From contig CAMRHE010000168.1 of the NCBI GenBank assembly GCA_947044405.1, forward strand, positions 2,115,001 to 2,179,000: DNA of 64,000 nucleotides. The letters run 5' to 3'. This DNA is from Leptodactylus fallax (lineage: Eukaryota; Chordata; Amphibia; Anura; Leptodactylidae). Made by a program: the position numbers and the translations under genes. This document shows, one piece after another, positions 46,646 to 56,821 of the stretch (positions are counted from its first letter, which is position 1; every line of letters starts with the position of its first letter). The notes below the pieces were generated by a model. The model saw only the letters and a program-made list of their open reading frames with translations. It made no database searches and was not told where the DNA came from.

Positions 46646-47653
46646 TGTAGGGAACTGCCATTTCTACTAGTATATAATGTATCTGGCTTCTTTTCCCCTG
46701 CAGTTTGGCTTCAGAGACCCCAGGCATTTAGTGCAAGTTTTGTTTTGTAAATACAGTGAGTCAGACACATGTGAGGCAGAGCTGATGGGGGGAGAGATGT
46801 GAGCAGAGCTGCTGAGACAGACATGTTATGTCTGGGGGAGTCTAAGAGCCACTTGTTCCTCTTTACTTCACAGTATATAGTTAGGTATGTGTTACCCCCT
46901 ATATACTCACAGGACCTAGCTAGTAACCGTAGTTAGGGATCCATATATATATATAGTTCAGGGCAGTGATAGGTTAGGCTTCCGAAGGCCAACTAGCTAG
47001 TTAGAGGCCCGGTGGCACTAGTAGTTTAGCTGGCAGGTTAAGGACTCAGTGTTAGGGTAGTCAGGCCTGCATCTACTGCCGTCACCGTCGCCCTGTTTGC
47101 TGCCTGTGAATAATCTCACCATCATCATCATCATCTCCTGCTCGGCTGTCTGTCATCTCCTGGAAGAATCCGAGGATCCACAGTCATCCACAGGGGCCCC
47201 TGCATCTCTTCTGTTGCCTGGAGGTATTGTGCACTGGACTCTTGCTATATATCTATATATATACCCGGGTATATAACCTAAGACGGTTGAGGACTTGCTG
47301 GTTGTTGTAGTATTGCTGTGTTCTGAGTATATTTTATGTATGTATTATTACCCTGTTGATTCTTATAAAGCTACTGTTATAACCTTATGTGGTATCTGTA
47401 TGTATTCTTCAGACTGTGAGATTAGTACAGTGATCCTTGTTAAGGCTACTAACTGTACCTCATGGGTAAGTCCCAGGAAGAGATCCTCCCTGTAATACAG
47501 AGGCTCTATCCTGGGTGGAGGCACTGATATATTTCATATATGTTCCCACTCTTCCCTTCAGCGAAGGCTTCAGGTCCCATTATACACACAGGTCAGCGCC
47601 AGAGTCTGTTGCGGGAGGGATAATACTCATACCCCCCCCCAAATAGGGCTACA
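46646..47653 (+). repeat. 3' LTR of the PNMA-type gypsy
   Basis: Same length as the 5' LTR and identical by eye except for one base, indicating a very recent insertion. Confidence 0.95.
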
Positions 47654-47657
47654 ATAG

Positions 47658-48116
47658 CAAGCTGGGAGAGGTACAGAGGTGGAGTAGAGGAAGACATCTT
47701 GTGGAGCCGATACTGTCTTTGGGTACCCTCCTAGAACCAAGGCTGGGGTTAAGACACTGCAGGACTACTACCCCCATCTGGAAGCTGCCGTTGTCTTTTG
47801 TTCCAGTTGCCTAAATAAAAAGGCTGTTTGGTTTACCTGCAACGCTGACTCCTGAGTCGTGCCTGCATTACTATCAGGGCTCTTCCGACCAACACCACAC
47901 CGGCTCAGGTAGGAGAGGTCCCCCTCTTCAACTGGAAGTGCCCCGGGGGAAAGAACAACTACCACCACCATCCGGTAGTGCTGCAGGACCCCCCTTGACC
48001 TTGTCCGGCCTAGGAGCGGGACTGGAACCGTTTGGGAGCGTGCTCGGCCTGCTAGGTGGCACAGCATCCGCCACTACTACTCCCATCCTCCGGTCTCATC
48101 CGACTGGGTTGCGGCA
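47658..48116 (+). repeat. 5' LTR of the cold-shock element, right part
   Basis: Continues the LTR from 'caagctgggagaggtacag' to 'gggttgcggca', matching 50860-51319. Across the whole LTR I count about a dozen differences, mostly transitions (for example 'agagacgg'/'ggagacgg', 'gagtcgca'/'gagtcaca'). Confidence 0.92.
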
Positions 48117-48834
48117 AGGCGGTTTTTGGCGTAGTCGGCAGGATCGTGACTCCCGTGTCCTTACAACATCTTCAGACTACGGTGTCAAGATCCTTATTAC
48201 TTCATCTCTACAACGGGCGAGCTGAAACCTTTATTGGCTGTGTGAGAGACTTTTGCCCTGTGGATTTATACTGAGGACTCTGTTTGTGTGCCCGGAGCTG
48301 TTTGTCGCTATCTCCCTGGATTATTTTGCAAAGACTGTGGACTGTTGCAACTGTTTGCGTGTGTAAGCCACTTTATTGCGAGCCAGAGGACTGCCAGCCG
48401 TTACCGGACTGTATACTGTGCTGCGACATCACCGGTGCACGTGAGCCCAGCCCACGAGGGGTTAACTCTAGCCTCAAACGGAGCTGCATCATTCAAAAAT
48501 TCTACAGCTCCGCAGAGGTTAACCGCTAGCCCGCCAAAACCAGCGCTCAGGCGGGAAAGACTGACGCCAGGAGTGCATCAGCCAAGCTCCACCCTCCAAC
48601 TTTGAAAAGGACGAATCAGCAGCCGCTGACGTCAGCGGGACGGCCCTCTCTACAGGACAGCGTCATTGGAGCCTCCTGGGCGCCGCCATCTTGGGTGAGT
48701 CTCATCCACATCCTGTCCTGTGCGTAGTAGCACCGCCCACCAGCATCCATCTTGAGGAGAAGTCCTGGAAAGTTCCAGAGAGTGTGCGTTAGTCGACTTG
48801 TGTGCATGCAGAGTAATTTTTCCTGCTACATTAT

Positions 48835-49773
48835 GTCGCATCCCCCATCTGTCCGAGGTATTAATCCTGATCCGAGTGCCTGGACTTGGGGAGAGGAGAT
48901 GGACGTTGAGGAGGCTATGGAAGAGGTTCCCGTGGCTGCGGTGCTGACTACTTCGGGGACTCCGGCCGGGGCCCCCGTTTCACCTGCTGCTGTCCCGCCA
49001 ACTGCTGTTCGCGCCTGAAGGCCTACTACTATCGCCAGGCGCCAACAACTTAAAGTGGAGGAAGAGAAGGCGTATTCTCGTCGACGAGCTGGCTTAGAAC
49101 CACCTGTGGAGAGCGAGGTGCCTGACCGGAGAAGAGGTACCGTTATGGCGTTTGACTGGAGAAATGGCTGTGGATAACCGCGGAGGACTCTGAGCGGGCC
49201 AACGTGTTTGTTAACCAGAGGTCGGTGAAGAGGCCTGGGTTGCCAGACTATCTACACAATCTGCACCCAGGTGAGAGAGTGGAGTTTACCCTGAAGGTAG
49301 GCCCTAAGGGTTTCTGGGCAGCCGATGTGGACCGGATCCCTATGTCACCACCACGACACGAGGTCTGGGAGGACTCTGCCACAGCCACACCTGGTCGCCT
49401 GCTAACAACAGCCGCAGGCCTGGCCTACGGTCCACTTCCCTCCGGGGCTGCACCCGCAGCACCTGCATCACCACCACGCCCTGCTCCTGCTGCATCGCCA
49501 CCTGCTGTCCTGAGTACTATAATCATCTCGGGGGGTGGCCACATCTGTATCGGAGGTCACTCTGCAACTCCTGCAGCTGTACAGCAAGGAGAGCCACCTG
49601 TCTACAAGAGCAGCATGAATCCAGCCACCGTCACCGCCTTCTACAAAGAAATGGAGAAGAAGGGCCTGGACTTCCGACACCTGTCCAGGTTGCCTAAGGC
49701 TGCACCCCCGACATCTACACCAGCTTCACGTCCCAAGACACCGGGATCTTCTTCCACAGAAGCTGAGGATTAA
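48835..49773 (+). pseudogene. Cold-shock-domain (Y-box-like) ORF inside an LTR element
   Basis: The start 'MSHPPSVRGINPDPS' at 48835 opens an acidic, Ala/Pro-rich N-terminus. An in-frame TGA at about 49015 (likely from CGA) is followed by more frame, then a cold-shock domain at 49136-49340: 'GTVMAFDWRNGCG' (RNP1 region, Tyr to Cys), an apparent 4-nt deletion near 49176, 'ANVFVNQRSVKRPG' (RNP2 region), 'GERVEFTLKVGPKGFWAADV'. The C-terminal 140 residues (to 49773) are Pro/Ala/Ser-rich with a short helix 'VTAFYKEMEKKGLDF'. Cold-shock domains bind single-stranded RNA or DNA. Whether this is a captured cellular Y-box/LIN28-type gene or a gag substitute is unknown. It is broken here, so intact copies elsewhere would be needed. 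Confidence 0.78.
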
Positions 49774-50340
49774 AAGGTAGCCACCCGTAAGTTTTGTGCC
49801 CCCAGTCTACACCTGACTGGGGAGATCAAGTTTCTTTGCCCTCCAGGGCGCCCCCTGGAGTGATTTCCGTGGACTCTTACAATTGTGCATAGTCCCAAGT
49901 TTTTGCCCCTTTTACAATTTAGTGCCGAACTTTTGGACACTCCCCCTGTTTGACCAGTGCGGACTTGTGGACACTGCCCCATTTATCCATCTTTATCCAC
50001 CTGTCCCCTTGCTCCAGGATGGACACTACCTTATCTGTGCCCTGGAAGTCCCTATTCATCTAAATCGAGGCCCTGGGAGTGGACATTACTACGGATGTGC
50101 CTCAGGGACCTTTATCTGTGTTCCCCTTTTCCCTTGGAGTTTTGCTGGTACCTGAGAAGGGACACTCCTGATTTTGTGCCTCAGGTATCAGGTCTAAATG
50201 TGGACTTTTGTGTCGAGATGAAGCTTGGCAAAATATATATACTGTATATACTTCTTGTGATTATCTGTTATGTTGTCTGTCCGCTGTATTGCCTTCCCTA
50301 GCCTGGGCAAAGATTCGCCGAGGGCGGCTCAGGTAAAAAT
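49774..50340 (+). other. Non-coding 3' internal region of the cold-shock element
   Basis: No domain seen. Imperfect repeats of 'ctttatctgtg', 'ggacac' and 'tggacactg' recur between 49935 and 50215, a pattern that may matter for RNA packaging but has no known function. Confidence 0.5.
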
Positions 50341-50350
50341 AGGGGGGGTG

Positions 50351-51319
50351 TGCAGCATCCCAGAGTGCTTCTGCATTTATGCGTTTGTCTTGTGTGCCTC
50401 TGGGTTTTATGTCTGTGAGTTTGTTCTGTGTTAAGTGTAATTGTATGCAGCTTTCCCTTTGTATTTTTCCCCCTGCAGTGTTCAAACCCAGACTGGGTTC
50501 AGCCCTGGCCTATCACAGGCCACTGGGCGGAGTTGTGAGGAGATATAATCTCCCCGGAGACGGTTGAGATTCAGGTCAGTGTATGCAGCAAGCCAGACAA
50601 GGTGTGCAGAGCTGACCTGCCACCAGGCTGGACTGAAGGCCAACCGCCGCTACCACAGCCTCAGGAGGGATAACATCAGCCCCAGGCTCTTCTCCAGACA
50701 GCTCAGAGCTAGAGAGTGGAGATTTCCAAGTGGCTGAACTTGATTCGTGTCGTGCCCGGAGGAGCAGGAGAGGACCCTGACAGGAGAGTCACATTCGGGC
50801 CTAGTATCCAGGTATCCAGTTCCCTGTCAGGACTCCCTGTAACTCTATCCCCAGTATAGCAAGCTGGGAGAGGTACAGAGGTGGAGTAGAGGAAGCCATC
50901 TTGTGGAGCCGATACTCTCTTTGGGCACCCTCCTAGAACCGAGTCTGGGGTTAAGACACTGCAGGACTACTACCCCCATCTGGAAGCTGCCGTTGTCTTT
51001 TGTTCCAGTTGCCTAAATAAAAAGGCTGTTTGGTTTACCTGCAACGCTGACTCCTGAGTCGTGCCTGCATTACTATCAGGGCTCTTCCGACCAACACCAC
51101 ACCGGCTCAGGTAGGAGAGGTCCCCCTCTTCAACTGGAAGTGCCCCGGGGGAAAGAACAACTACCACCACCATCCGGTAGTGCTGCAGGACCCCCCCTTG
51201 ACCTTGTCCGGCCTAGGAGCGGGACTGGAGCCGTTTGGGAGCGTGCTCGGCCTGCTAGGTGGCACAGCATCCGCCACTACTACTCCCATCCTCCGGTCTC
51301 ATCCGACTGGGTTGCGGCA
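50351..51319 (+). repeat. 3' LTR of the cold-shock element
   Basis: Uninterrupted 969-bp LTR, preceded by a polypurine tract and followed by piggyBac transposase sequence. Confidence 0.93.
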
Positions 51320-51323
51320 CTTT

Positions 51324-52398
51324 TCCTTGCCTTTCCCCACTAGCTGCTGCTTAAAACCAATTTTGTTTTTGCGCATGGTTCCACATGCTCCTGTGCTTGC
51401 ACTATGGAAATGTCTAAATAGGGCCACACTTGAATAAAAGTTGTCACAGTACAAGTGGTACCCTTTGTGTAGCAGAGGCTGCATTATTTCCAACATTATT
51501 TTATTTTTACTACTGGTGGGAAAATTAGGGGGGCATCCTGGAGCATCAATTTTTTTATCTCGTCGTTCATAAATTCTGAAGGTAGTAATATATCCTGACC
51601 TGCTTTCACAAAGCTTATATAGTTTAATGCCATATCTTGCCCTTTTGGAAGGGAGATATTGGTGAAAGCTAAGTCTGCCGTGAAAGCTAAGGAGGAATTT
51701 GTCCACACTGACATTTTGCTCTGGGGTGTAATATTGCAAAAAGGACTTGTTTAAAGAATTTAATAGGGGCCTTAGTTTGAATAACCGATCATGGTTTGGA
51801 TCATTACTGGGAGGGGCCTGTGAATTATCACTGAAGTGAAGGAACCTCATTAATCGTTCATAACGATGCCTGGACATGACTGCAGAATATACTGGGGTTA
51901 CCTGTGCGGGACTTGTAGACCAATATGATCTGATTGAGGGCTTTTTTTTACAATACCCATATTTAGGGTGAGGCCCAAAAATTTTTTGATTTCAGCCAGA
52001 TCAGTAGGTGTCCAATCTTTGGCATGGACAGATGAAGGTTTCTGTGTTATATACTGGGTAGCGTATAAATTAGTTTGATAGACAATTTCATTGAGGAGGT
52101 CATCGCTTATAAATAAACTAAAGTAGTTTATCTGGGTAAAATTGGAATCATCCACTGTTATGCCAGGAGTTGCAGTAAATGGGTGCATTCTAGGGGAATA
52201 AGATGGAGCAGGTGCCCACAGGAGGGAACGCACATCAACTAGTGTGAAAATGTCACTGTGTGCTGCAGCACTACTAGTTCCTGTACCTTCACTATCTGAA
52301 GTGTCAATTTCATCAGGCAGAATGTCCCCTGAAGATGAATCTGAAGTGACACTTATATTGTCACTGTCTACAAGTGGTTCAATCTCAGATGCTGACAT
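51324..52398 (-). pseudogene. piggyBac transposase, N-terminal part
   Basis: The start ATG is at 52398, with an acidic N-terminus ('SDSSSGDILPDEIDTSDSEG') typical of the family. It runs through 'WTPTDLAEIKKFLGLTLNMG', then a frameshift in an A run near 51945, then 'SRHRYERLMRFLHFSDNSQA', 'QNVSVDKFLLSFHGRLSFHQ' (catalytic region; the usual first Asp is in the 'VDK' context), 'KRARYGIKLYKLC' and 'YHLYCDNFYSS' (second Asp). It ends at 'QLVGKGKEK', where the LTR element begins. Deleting that LTR element and one ctttt copy joins this frame to 'GESCSY' at 39.74 kb. About one frameshift in this half. Confidence 0.92.
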
Positions 52399-52580
52399 AT
52401 CTGAACAAGCATGGCATATGCCTCCTCAATGCCATATAACCTCCTTGACTTAATGTCACTATAACACTAACTAAACTAAATAATTTTAGTTTTTTAATTT
52501 TTTAAAATTTTTTTTAGCAAATGTAGAACTAACTGCACTGTACGCAGTGTATATAATAGCCACACCAAAGTGACTGTGAA
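52399..52580. other. AT-rich 5' flank of the piggyBac gene
   Basis: Upstream non-coding sequence of the transposase. No inverted terminus matching the candidate 3' end at 37977 was found, so the element's 5' end is probably lost. Confidence 0.5.
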
Positions 52581-52584
52581 TATA

Positions 52585-52690
52585 TAGATAGACACAATTA
52601 GATTGTGAGCCCTATATGACACAGTGACTGACAATGTCTGTAAAGCGCTGCAGAATATGTTGGCGCTATACAAGTAACAGAAATATATAT
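52585..52690 (+). repeat. SINE/L2-like 3' tail
   Basis: The phrase tagattgtgagccctatatg followed by 'gacaatgtctgtaaagcgct' and 'ttggcgctatacaagtaaca' is the familiar tail of L2-related SINEs and LINEs in amphibians. Only about 100 bp are present. Identification is from memory. Confidence 0.6.
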
Positions 52691-52733
52691 ATACCTATAT
52701 GGCTTTTATACATATATACTGTATATATATATA

Positions 52734-54363
52734 CAGTACAGACCAAAAGTTTGGACACACCTTCTCATTCCAAGAGTTTTCTGTATTTTCATGACTATAA
52801 AAATTGTAGATTCACACTGAAGGCATCAAAACTATGAATTAACACATGTGGAATTATATACTTAACAAAAAAGTGTGAAAGAACTGAAAATATGTCTTAT
52901 ATTCTAGGTTCTTCAAAGTAGCCACCTTTTGCTTTGATTACTGCTTTGCACACTCTTGGCATTCTCTTGATGAGCTTCAAGAGGTAGTCACCTGAAATGG
53001 TTTTCACTTCACAGGTGTGCCCTGTCAGGTTTAATAAGTGGGATTTCTTGCCTTATAAATGGGGTTGGGACCATCAGTTGTGTTGTTCAGAAGTCAGGTG
53101 GATACACAGCTGATAGTCCTACTGAATGGAGTGTTAGAATTTGTATTATGGCAAGAAAAAAGCAGCTAAGTAAAGAAAAACGAGTGGCCATCATTATTTT
53201 AAGAAATGAAGGTCAGTCAGTCTGAGAAATTGGGAAAACTTTGAAAGTGTCCCCAAGTGCAATGGCCAAAACCATCAAGCGCTACAAAGAAACTGGCTCA
53301 CATGAGGACCGCCCCAGGAAAGGAAGACCAAGAGTCACCTCTGCTGCGGAGGATAAGTTCATCCGAGTCACCAGCCTCAGAAATCGCAGGTTAACAACAG
53401 CTCAGATTTGAGACCAGGTCAATGCCACACAGAGTTCTAGCAGCAGACACATCTCTACAACAACTGTTAAGAGGAGAATGTGTGCAGCAGGCCTTCATGG
53501 TAAAATAGCTGCTAGGAAACCACTGTTAAGGACAGGCAACAAGCAGAAGAGACTTGTTTGGGCTAAAGAACACAAGGAATGGACATTAGACCTGTGGAAA
53601 TCTGTGCTTTGGTCTGATCAGTCCAAATTTGAGATCTTTGGTTCCAACCACCGTGTGTTTGTGCGACGCAGAAAAGGTGAACGAATGGACTCTACATGCC
53701 TGGTTCCCACCATGAAGCATGGAGGAGGAGGTGTGATGGTGTGGGGGTGCTTTGCTGGTGACACTGTTGGGGATTTATTCAAAATTGAAGGAATAGAGAA
53801 CCAGCATGGTTACCACAGCATCTTGCAGTGGCATGCTATTCCATCCGGTTTGCGTTTAGTTGGACCATCATTTATTTTTCAACAGGACAATGACCCCAAA
53901 CACACCTCCAGACTGTGTAAGGGCTATTTGACCAAGAAGGAGAGTGATGGGGTGCTACGCCAGATGACCTGGCCTCCACAGTCACCAGACCTGAACCCAA
54001 TCGAGATGGTTTGGGGTGAGCTGGACCGCAGAGTGAAGGCAAAAGGGCCAAAAAGTGCTAAGCATCTCTGGGAACTCCTTCAAGACTGTTGGAAGGCCAT
54101 TTCAGGTGACTACCTCTTGAAGCTCATCAAGAGAATGCCAAGAGTGTGCAAAGCAGTAATCAAAGCAAAAGGTGGCTACTTTGAAGAACCTAGAATATAA
54201 GACATATTTTCAGTTGTTTCACACTTTTTTGTTAATTATATAATTCCACATGTGTTAATTCATAGTTTTGATGCCTTCAATGTGAATCTACAATTTTTAT
54301 AGTCATGAAAATACAGAAAACTCTTGGAATGAGAAGGTGTGTCCAAACTTTTGGTCTGTACTG
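52734..54363 (+). mobile_element. Tc1/mariner element, 1630 bp (family B, copy 1)
   Basis: Inverted termini cagtacagaccaaaagtttg, with inverted repeats of about 200 bp. TA duplications lie at 52732-52733 and 54364-54365, in TA-rich DNA. The transposase gene is complete in length with two stop codons. The second copy of the family begins at 58479. From memory, very similar elements occur in teleosts and lampreys, where horizontal transfer has been proposed. Confidence 0.95.
53148..54200 (+). pseudogene. Tc1 transposase, full length with two in-frame TGA
   Basis: 350-codon frame from the ATG at 53148 ('MARKKQLSKEKR') to 54200. Two TGA codons interrupt it (about 53222 and 53409). Each sits where a CGA or AGA arginine codon is expected, and the copy at 58.9 kb has AGA at the second site. 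Downstream the frame is open: 'VLWSDQSKFEIFG' holds the first Asp (with Gln for the usual Glu next to it), '[12 protein letters not shown]' the second, and '[17 protein letters not shown]' the Glu. No frameshift. So it is only two point changes from an open frame. Confidence 0.95.
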
Positions 54364-54391
54364 TATATATATATATATATATATATATACT
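54364..54391. repeat. (TA)n microsatellite
   Basis: TA run abutting the right end of the Tc1 element. Confidence 0.9.
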
Positions 54392-54418
54392 ATATGGCAG
54401 ATATATGTATATGTATAG

Positions 54419-54962
54419 TCTGAGAAGGTGACAGGTATGATTCTGGAAGGTTGCTATATCTCCCAGATTCCTTAATTATTTGTGGTAGATCACGTAAAAA
54501 CCTTTGCTGTGAGAAGGCTGTCTTTCGTTAACCTCTTCCTCTCCTACTAGGGAGAAGCCTTCAACCACAGGTGGAAGCTGGGCCTCATTAAAGGCCTATA
54601 AAAGGTTGGCCAGTTCTCACTACTGAGCAGTTCCTGGGGGAGAAAGGAGGAGTCGGGTTCTGTCCCCACATTGTAAAGGCTGATGAGACTCTGGAGTGAA
54701 CGCCTGCCATTGCTTTGTGCTGTTTATTGACCGTGTGACTGAAGTAAGCCACACGTACAGATAGGACAGCTTTCTGTATAGTTAGTTGCTCAGACGAGCA
54801 GGATTTCTGTTATTTTTTTTGCCTGAAAGTTAAGGTTTATTTGTTTTGCTGTTTTTCTGAGAAAAATAAACGCACAGGGTAAAACCTGTTGGACTTGAAC
54901 TTTTGTGTCTGTCTCTGACTGTCTGGGTCCGCTGCGGCAACCACTGAGCTTATTCCCTCACA
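54419..54962 (+). repeat. 5' LTR (544 bp) of the Gmr1-like element
   Basis: Aligns with 57133-57676 at the same length with roughly two dozen differences, so clearly older than the PNMA-type gypsy. A 'tataaaa' box lies at about 54598. Confidence 0.92.
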
Positions 54963-55043
54963 TTTAGTGCTTCGGATGCGGGTAGACCCAGTTTAAAACA
55001 AGTCTTAAAGAAACAGATACACTTTTTTTTTTCTCTCCACCTT

Positions 55044-56201
55044 ATGTCCTGGGTGAAGGCAGTAGGAGAGTCAAAAAAGGACGCTGCCGCCATGGAGGAC
55101 TTGGTTAAGCTGCTTGGACAGGCCCAGCTGGACGCTGAAAGGCGTCAACAGCATGCCATAGAGGCGTCCGAAAAATGGCAGCGAGAAATGAGTATGTTGT
55201 TCATGAAACAGCTGACTGTATTGACTGAGACCTTGGTTGCCCAGAAGGCGGTAGGAGAAACTTCTGCTGAGACCCAGATGGCGAGAGCCACTGCTTGAGC
55301 AGCTGTGCAAACTTCACTACAGAAGATGGCATCCACTGATGACGTAGAGGCTTATCTTCATGTTTTTGAGCAGGTTGCTGAACGCGAAAAGCTGCCAAAG
55401 GAACAGTGGGCCGATGTCGTGGCGTCTTTCTAAACCATGGAACCGCAGAAGGCATATTACGACCTGTGTGAGACAGCTGGCAGAGATTTTCCCATGTTGA
55501 GGAGTGAGATCCTGGCCCGTCTTGGAGAAAATATGCATGTGCGATCCGGAAGGGTACATCATTGGACTTTTTCCGAAAATCTCCCACCCAAGTCTCAAAT
55601 GCATGACCTCGTGTACCTGGTAAAAAAGTGGCTACAGCCTGAAGAGACCACCCCTGCACAGATGGTGGAAAGGGTGGTCTTGGACAAGTACACCCGGTCG
55701 CTCCCACCTATAATCCAATGCTGGGTTGGCCAAGCAGGACCTACGACAGCGGATCAGCTAGTTTGCCTGGTGGAAAGGTATCGAGCCACAGAGGAGCTCC
55801 TGCAGACGCCCTCCAGACCAGCCACCCCAAGAACTGGTAAGACTGAACCAACCATTAGGTGTGTGAGGAAGGTTGGGATGGAAGGATGTTCACAAGGGGA
55901 ACAGGCAGCTGGGACTGTGACCTATAACCCCAAAAGTCAAAATGGGGACCAATCCCGTACCCGATGTTGGCGGTGCCATGAGTTAGATCATATAGCTGCA
56001 TACTGCCCCCTAACAGTGGAGCCCATGGACTGTAGTAGTTCTAGGCGAGTCTCGCTTTTTGCTCACCCTGCCTGTCTAGCACCACTTGCAACAGACTGTG
56101 ATCCCCAAATGTGTGTAGTAACTGTGGGAGGGGGGCGCCCTGTTTCTGCTCTCTTGGACTCTGGGAGTGACCCTGGTGCGTGCCACTATGATAGATCCTG
56201 A
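55044..56201 (+). pseudogene. Gmr1-like gag with SCAN-like capsid
   Basis: Capsid/nucleocapsid protein, broken. An N-terminal coiled-coil-like segment (55044-55298, 'LLGQAQLDAERRQQ') is followed by TGA at about 55296, then 'STDDVEAYLHVFEQVA' and 'KLPKEQWADVV', TAA at about 55431, then an open frame to 56201. The frame 55437-56201 contains 'PQKAYYDLCE', 'MLRSEILARLG' and a block 'LVKKWLQPEETTPAQMVERV', 'LDKYTRSLPPIIQCWVGQ' that matches the SCAN oligomerisation domain style. It ends with the knuckle 'CWRCHELDHIAAYC' and a protease start 'ALLDSGSD', after which the frame shifts. Confidence 0.88.
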
Positions 56202-56562
56202 ATTATACAATGGACGTACTGTTGGTGTTTTGTGCATCCATGGGGAAATCAGAGAATATCCCATTGCAGAGGTCACTATAGACACTAACTGTGGTACAGC
56301 CTGTCACCAGGTTGGCGTGGTCAAGTCCTTGTTCCACAATGTGATTATTGGAAGAGATTTTCCAATGTTTTGGAACCTGTGGAAAAACCAGAAGGTTCCA
56401 TACACTAATGATGTTGTCTGTGAAAGAGTGTCCAAGGTTGACCCTGAGTCTTTTGATCCAGACAGTGGAGTTCCAGCGATAGCAGTAGTCCCAGAAGAAA
56501 ATAGCTTTCCTCTGACTGTGCTAGCTGGGATATCTTCTGATACATGTAGTATCCCTGCCTGA
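56167..56562 (+). pseudogene. Retroelement protease continuation
   Basis: In the next frame after 'LLDSGSD', the sequence continues 'VTLVRATMIDPELY', 'VLCIHGEIREYPIAEV', 'NVIIGRDFPMFWNLW', the flap and C-terminal 'IIGRD' element of retroviral-type aspartic proteases. The frame change is at about 56168. It ends at 56562 within linker sequence. Confidence 0.8.
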
Positions 56563-56574
56563 TAACCCAGCTAC

Positions 56575-56820
56575 AATAAGAAAATCATGGCTGGGTTTTT
56601 GACAAGTCCCAGACCATAGAAAGTTTCTGCATTTGTGGTCGTATCCATTGGCAACCAATCAAGACAACAGACTGTCACCACTAAGATAGTTAGAGGAAAT
56701 CTTTGAAACTCTGCAGAATTTTTAACTACTTATATTTGCAAAAATGTTTAACTTTTAGTTATCTACAAATATAGATATGGTTATGTTCATGGGAATACCC
56801 CTTTAAGTAGAAAACCTTCT
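56575..56820. other. Non-coding insert replacing integrase and RT
   Basis: About 240 bp without coding character, ending 'gggaatacccctttaag', a terminus style seen in MITEs. It lies exactly where the polymerase domains should be. Confidence 0.5.
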
Positions 56821-56821
56821 C

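Larger units (their letters stand above)
40255..47653 (+). mobile_element. Full-length young Ty3/gypsy element with PNMA-type gag (7399 bp)
   Basis: Two 1008-bp LTRs (40255-41262 and 46646-47653), begin tgtagggaactgcc, end aatagggctaca. I found one difference between them (gaagaatc versus gaataatc at about 40719/47110). The target duplication atag is at 40251-40254 and 47654-47657. A primer-binding candidate directly follows the 5' LTR (tttggaggcactgctgagat), and a purine tract (accagagggagag) precedes the 3' LTR. The single gag-pol frame is open throughout. All visible parts needed for retrotransposition are present, so this copy may be competent or very recently so. Confidence 0.95.
39746..51319 (+). 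mobile_element. Non-autonomous LTR retrotransposon carrying a cold-shock ORF
   Basis: Two ~968-bp LTRs flank a 2.2-kb internal region: 5' LTR 39746-40254 plus 47658-48116, split by a younger gypsy; 3' LTR 50351-51319. It begins tgcagcatcccag and ends gttgcggca. Target duplication cttt, or ctttt if the first base belongs to the target. A primer-binding candidate follows the 5' LTR ('ttggcgtagtcggcaggat'), and a polypurine tract (ggggggg at about 50342-50348) precedes the 3' LTR. No gag, protease, reverse transcriptase or integrase is present. The only coding content is a degraded frame with a cold-shock domain. Without the nested gypsy its length is about 4.17 kb. Confidence 0.9.

Noticed and set aside
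48284..48605. Overlapping 81- and 105-codon ORFs just after the 5' LTR of the cold-shock element
   Set aside because: Leader region before the real start at 48835; no domain and no conservation evidence, so not called.
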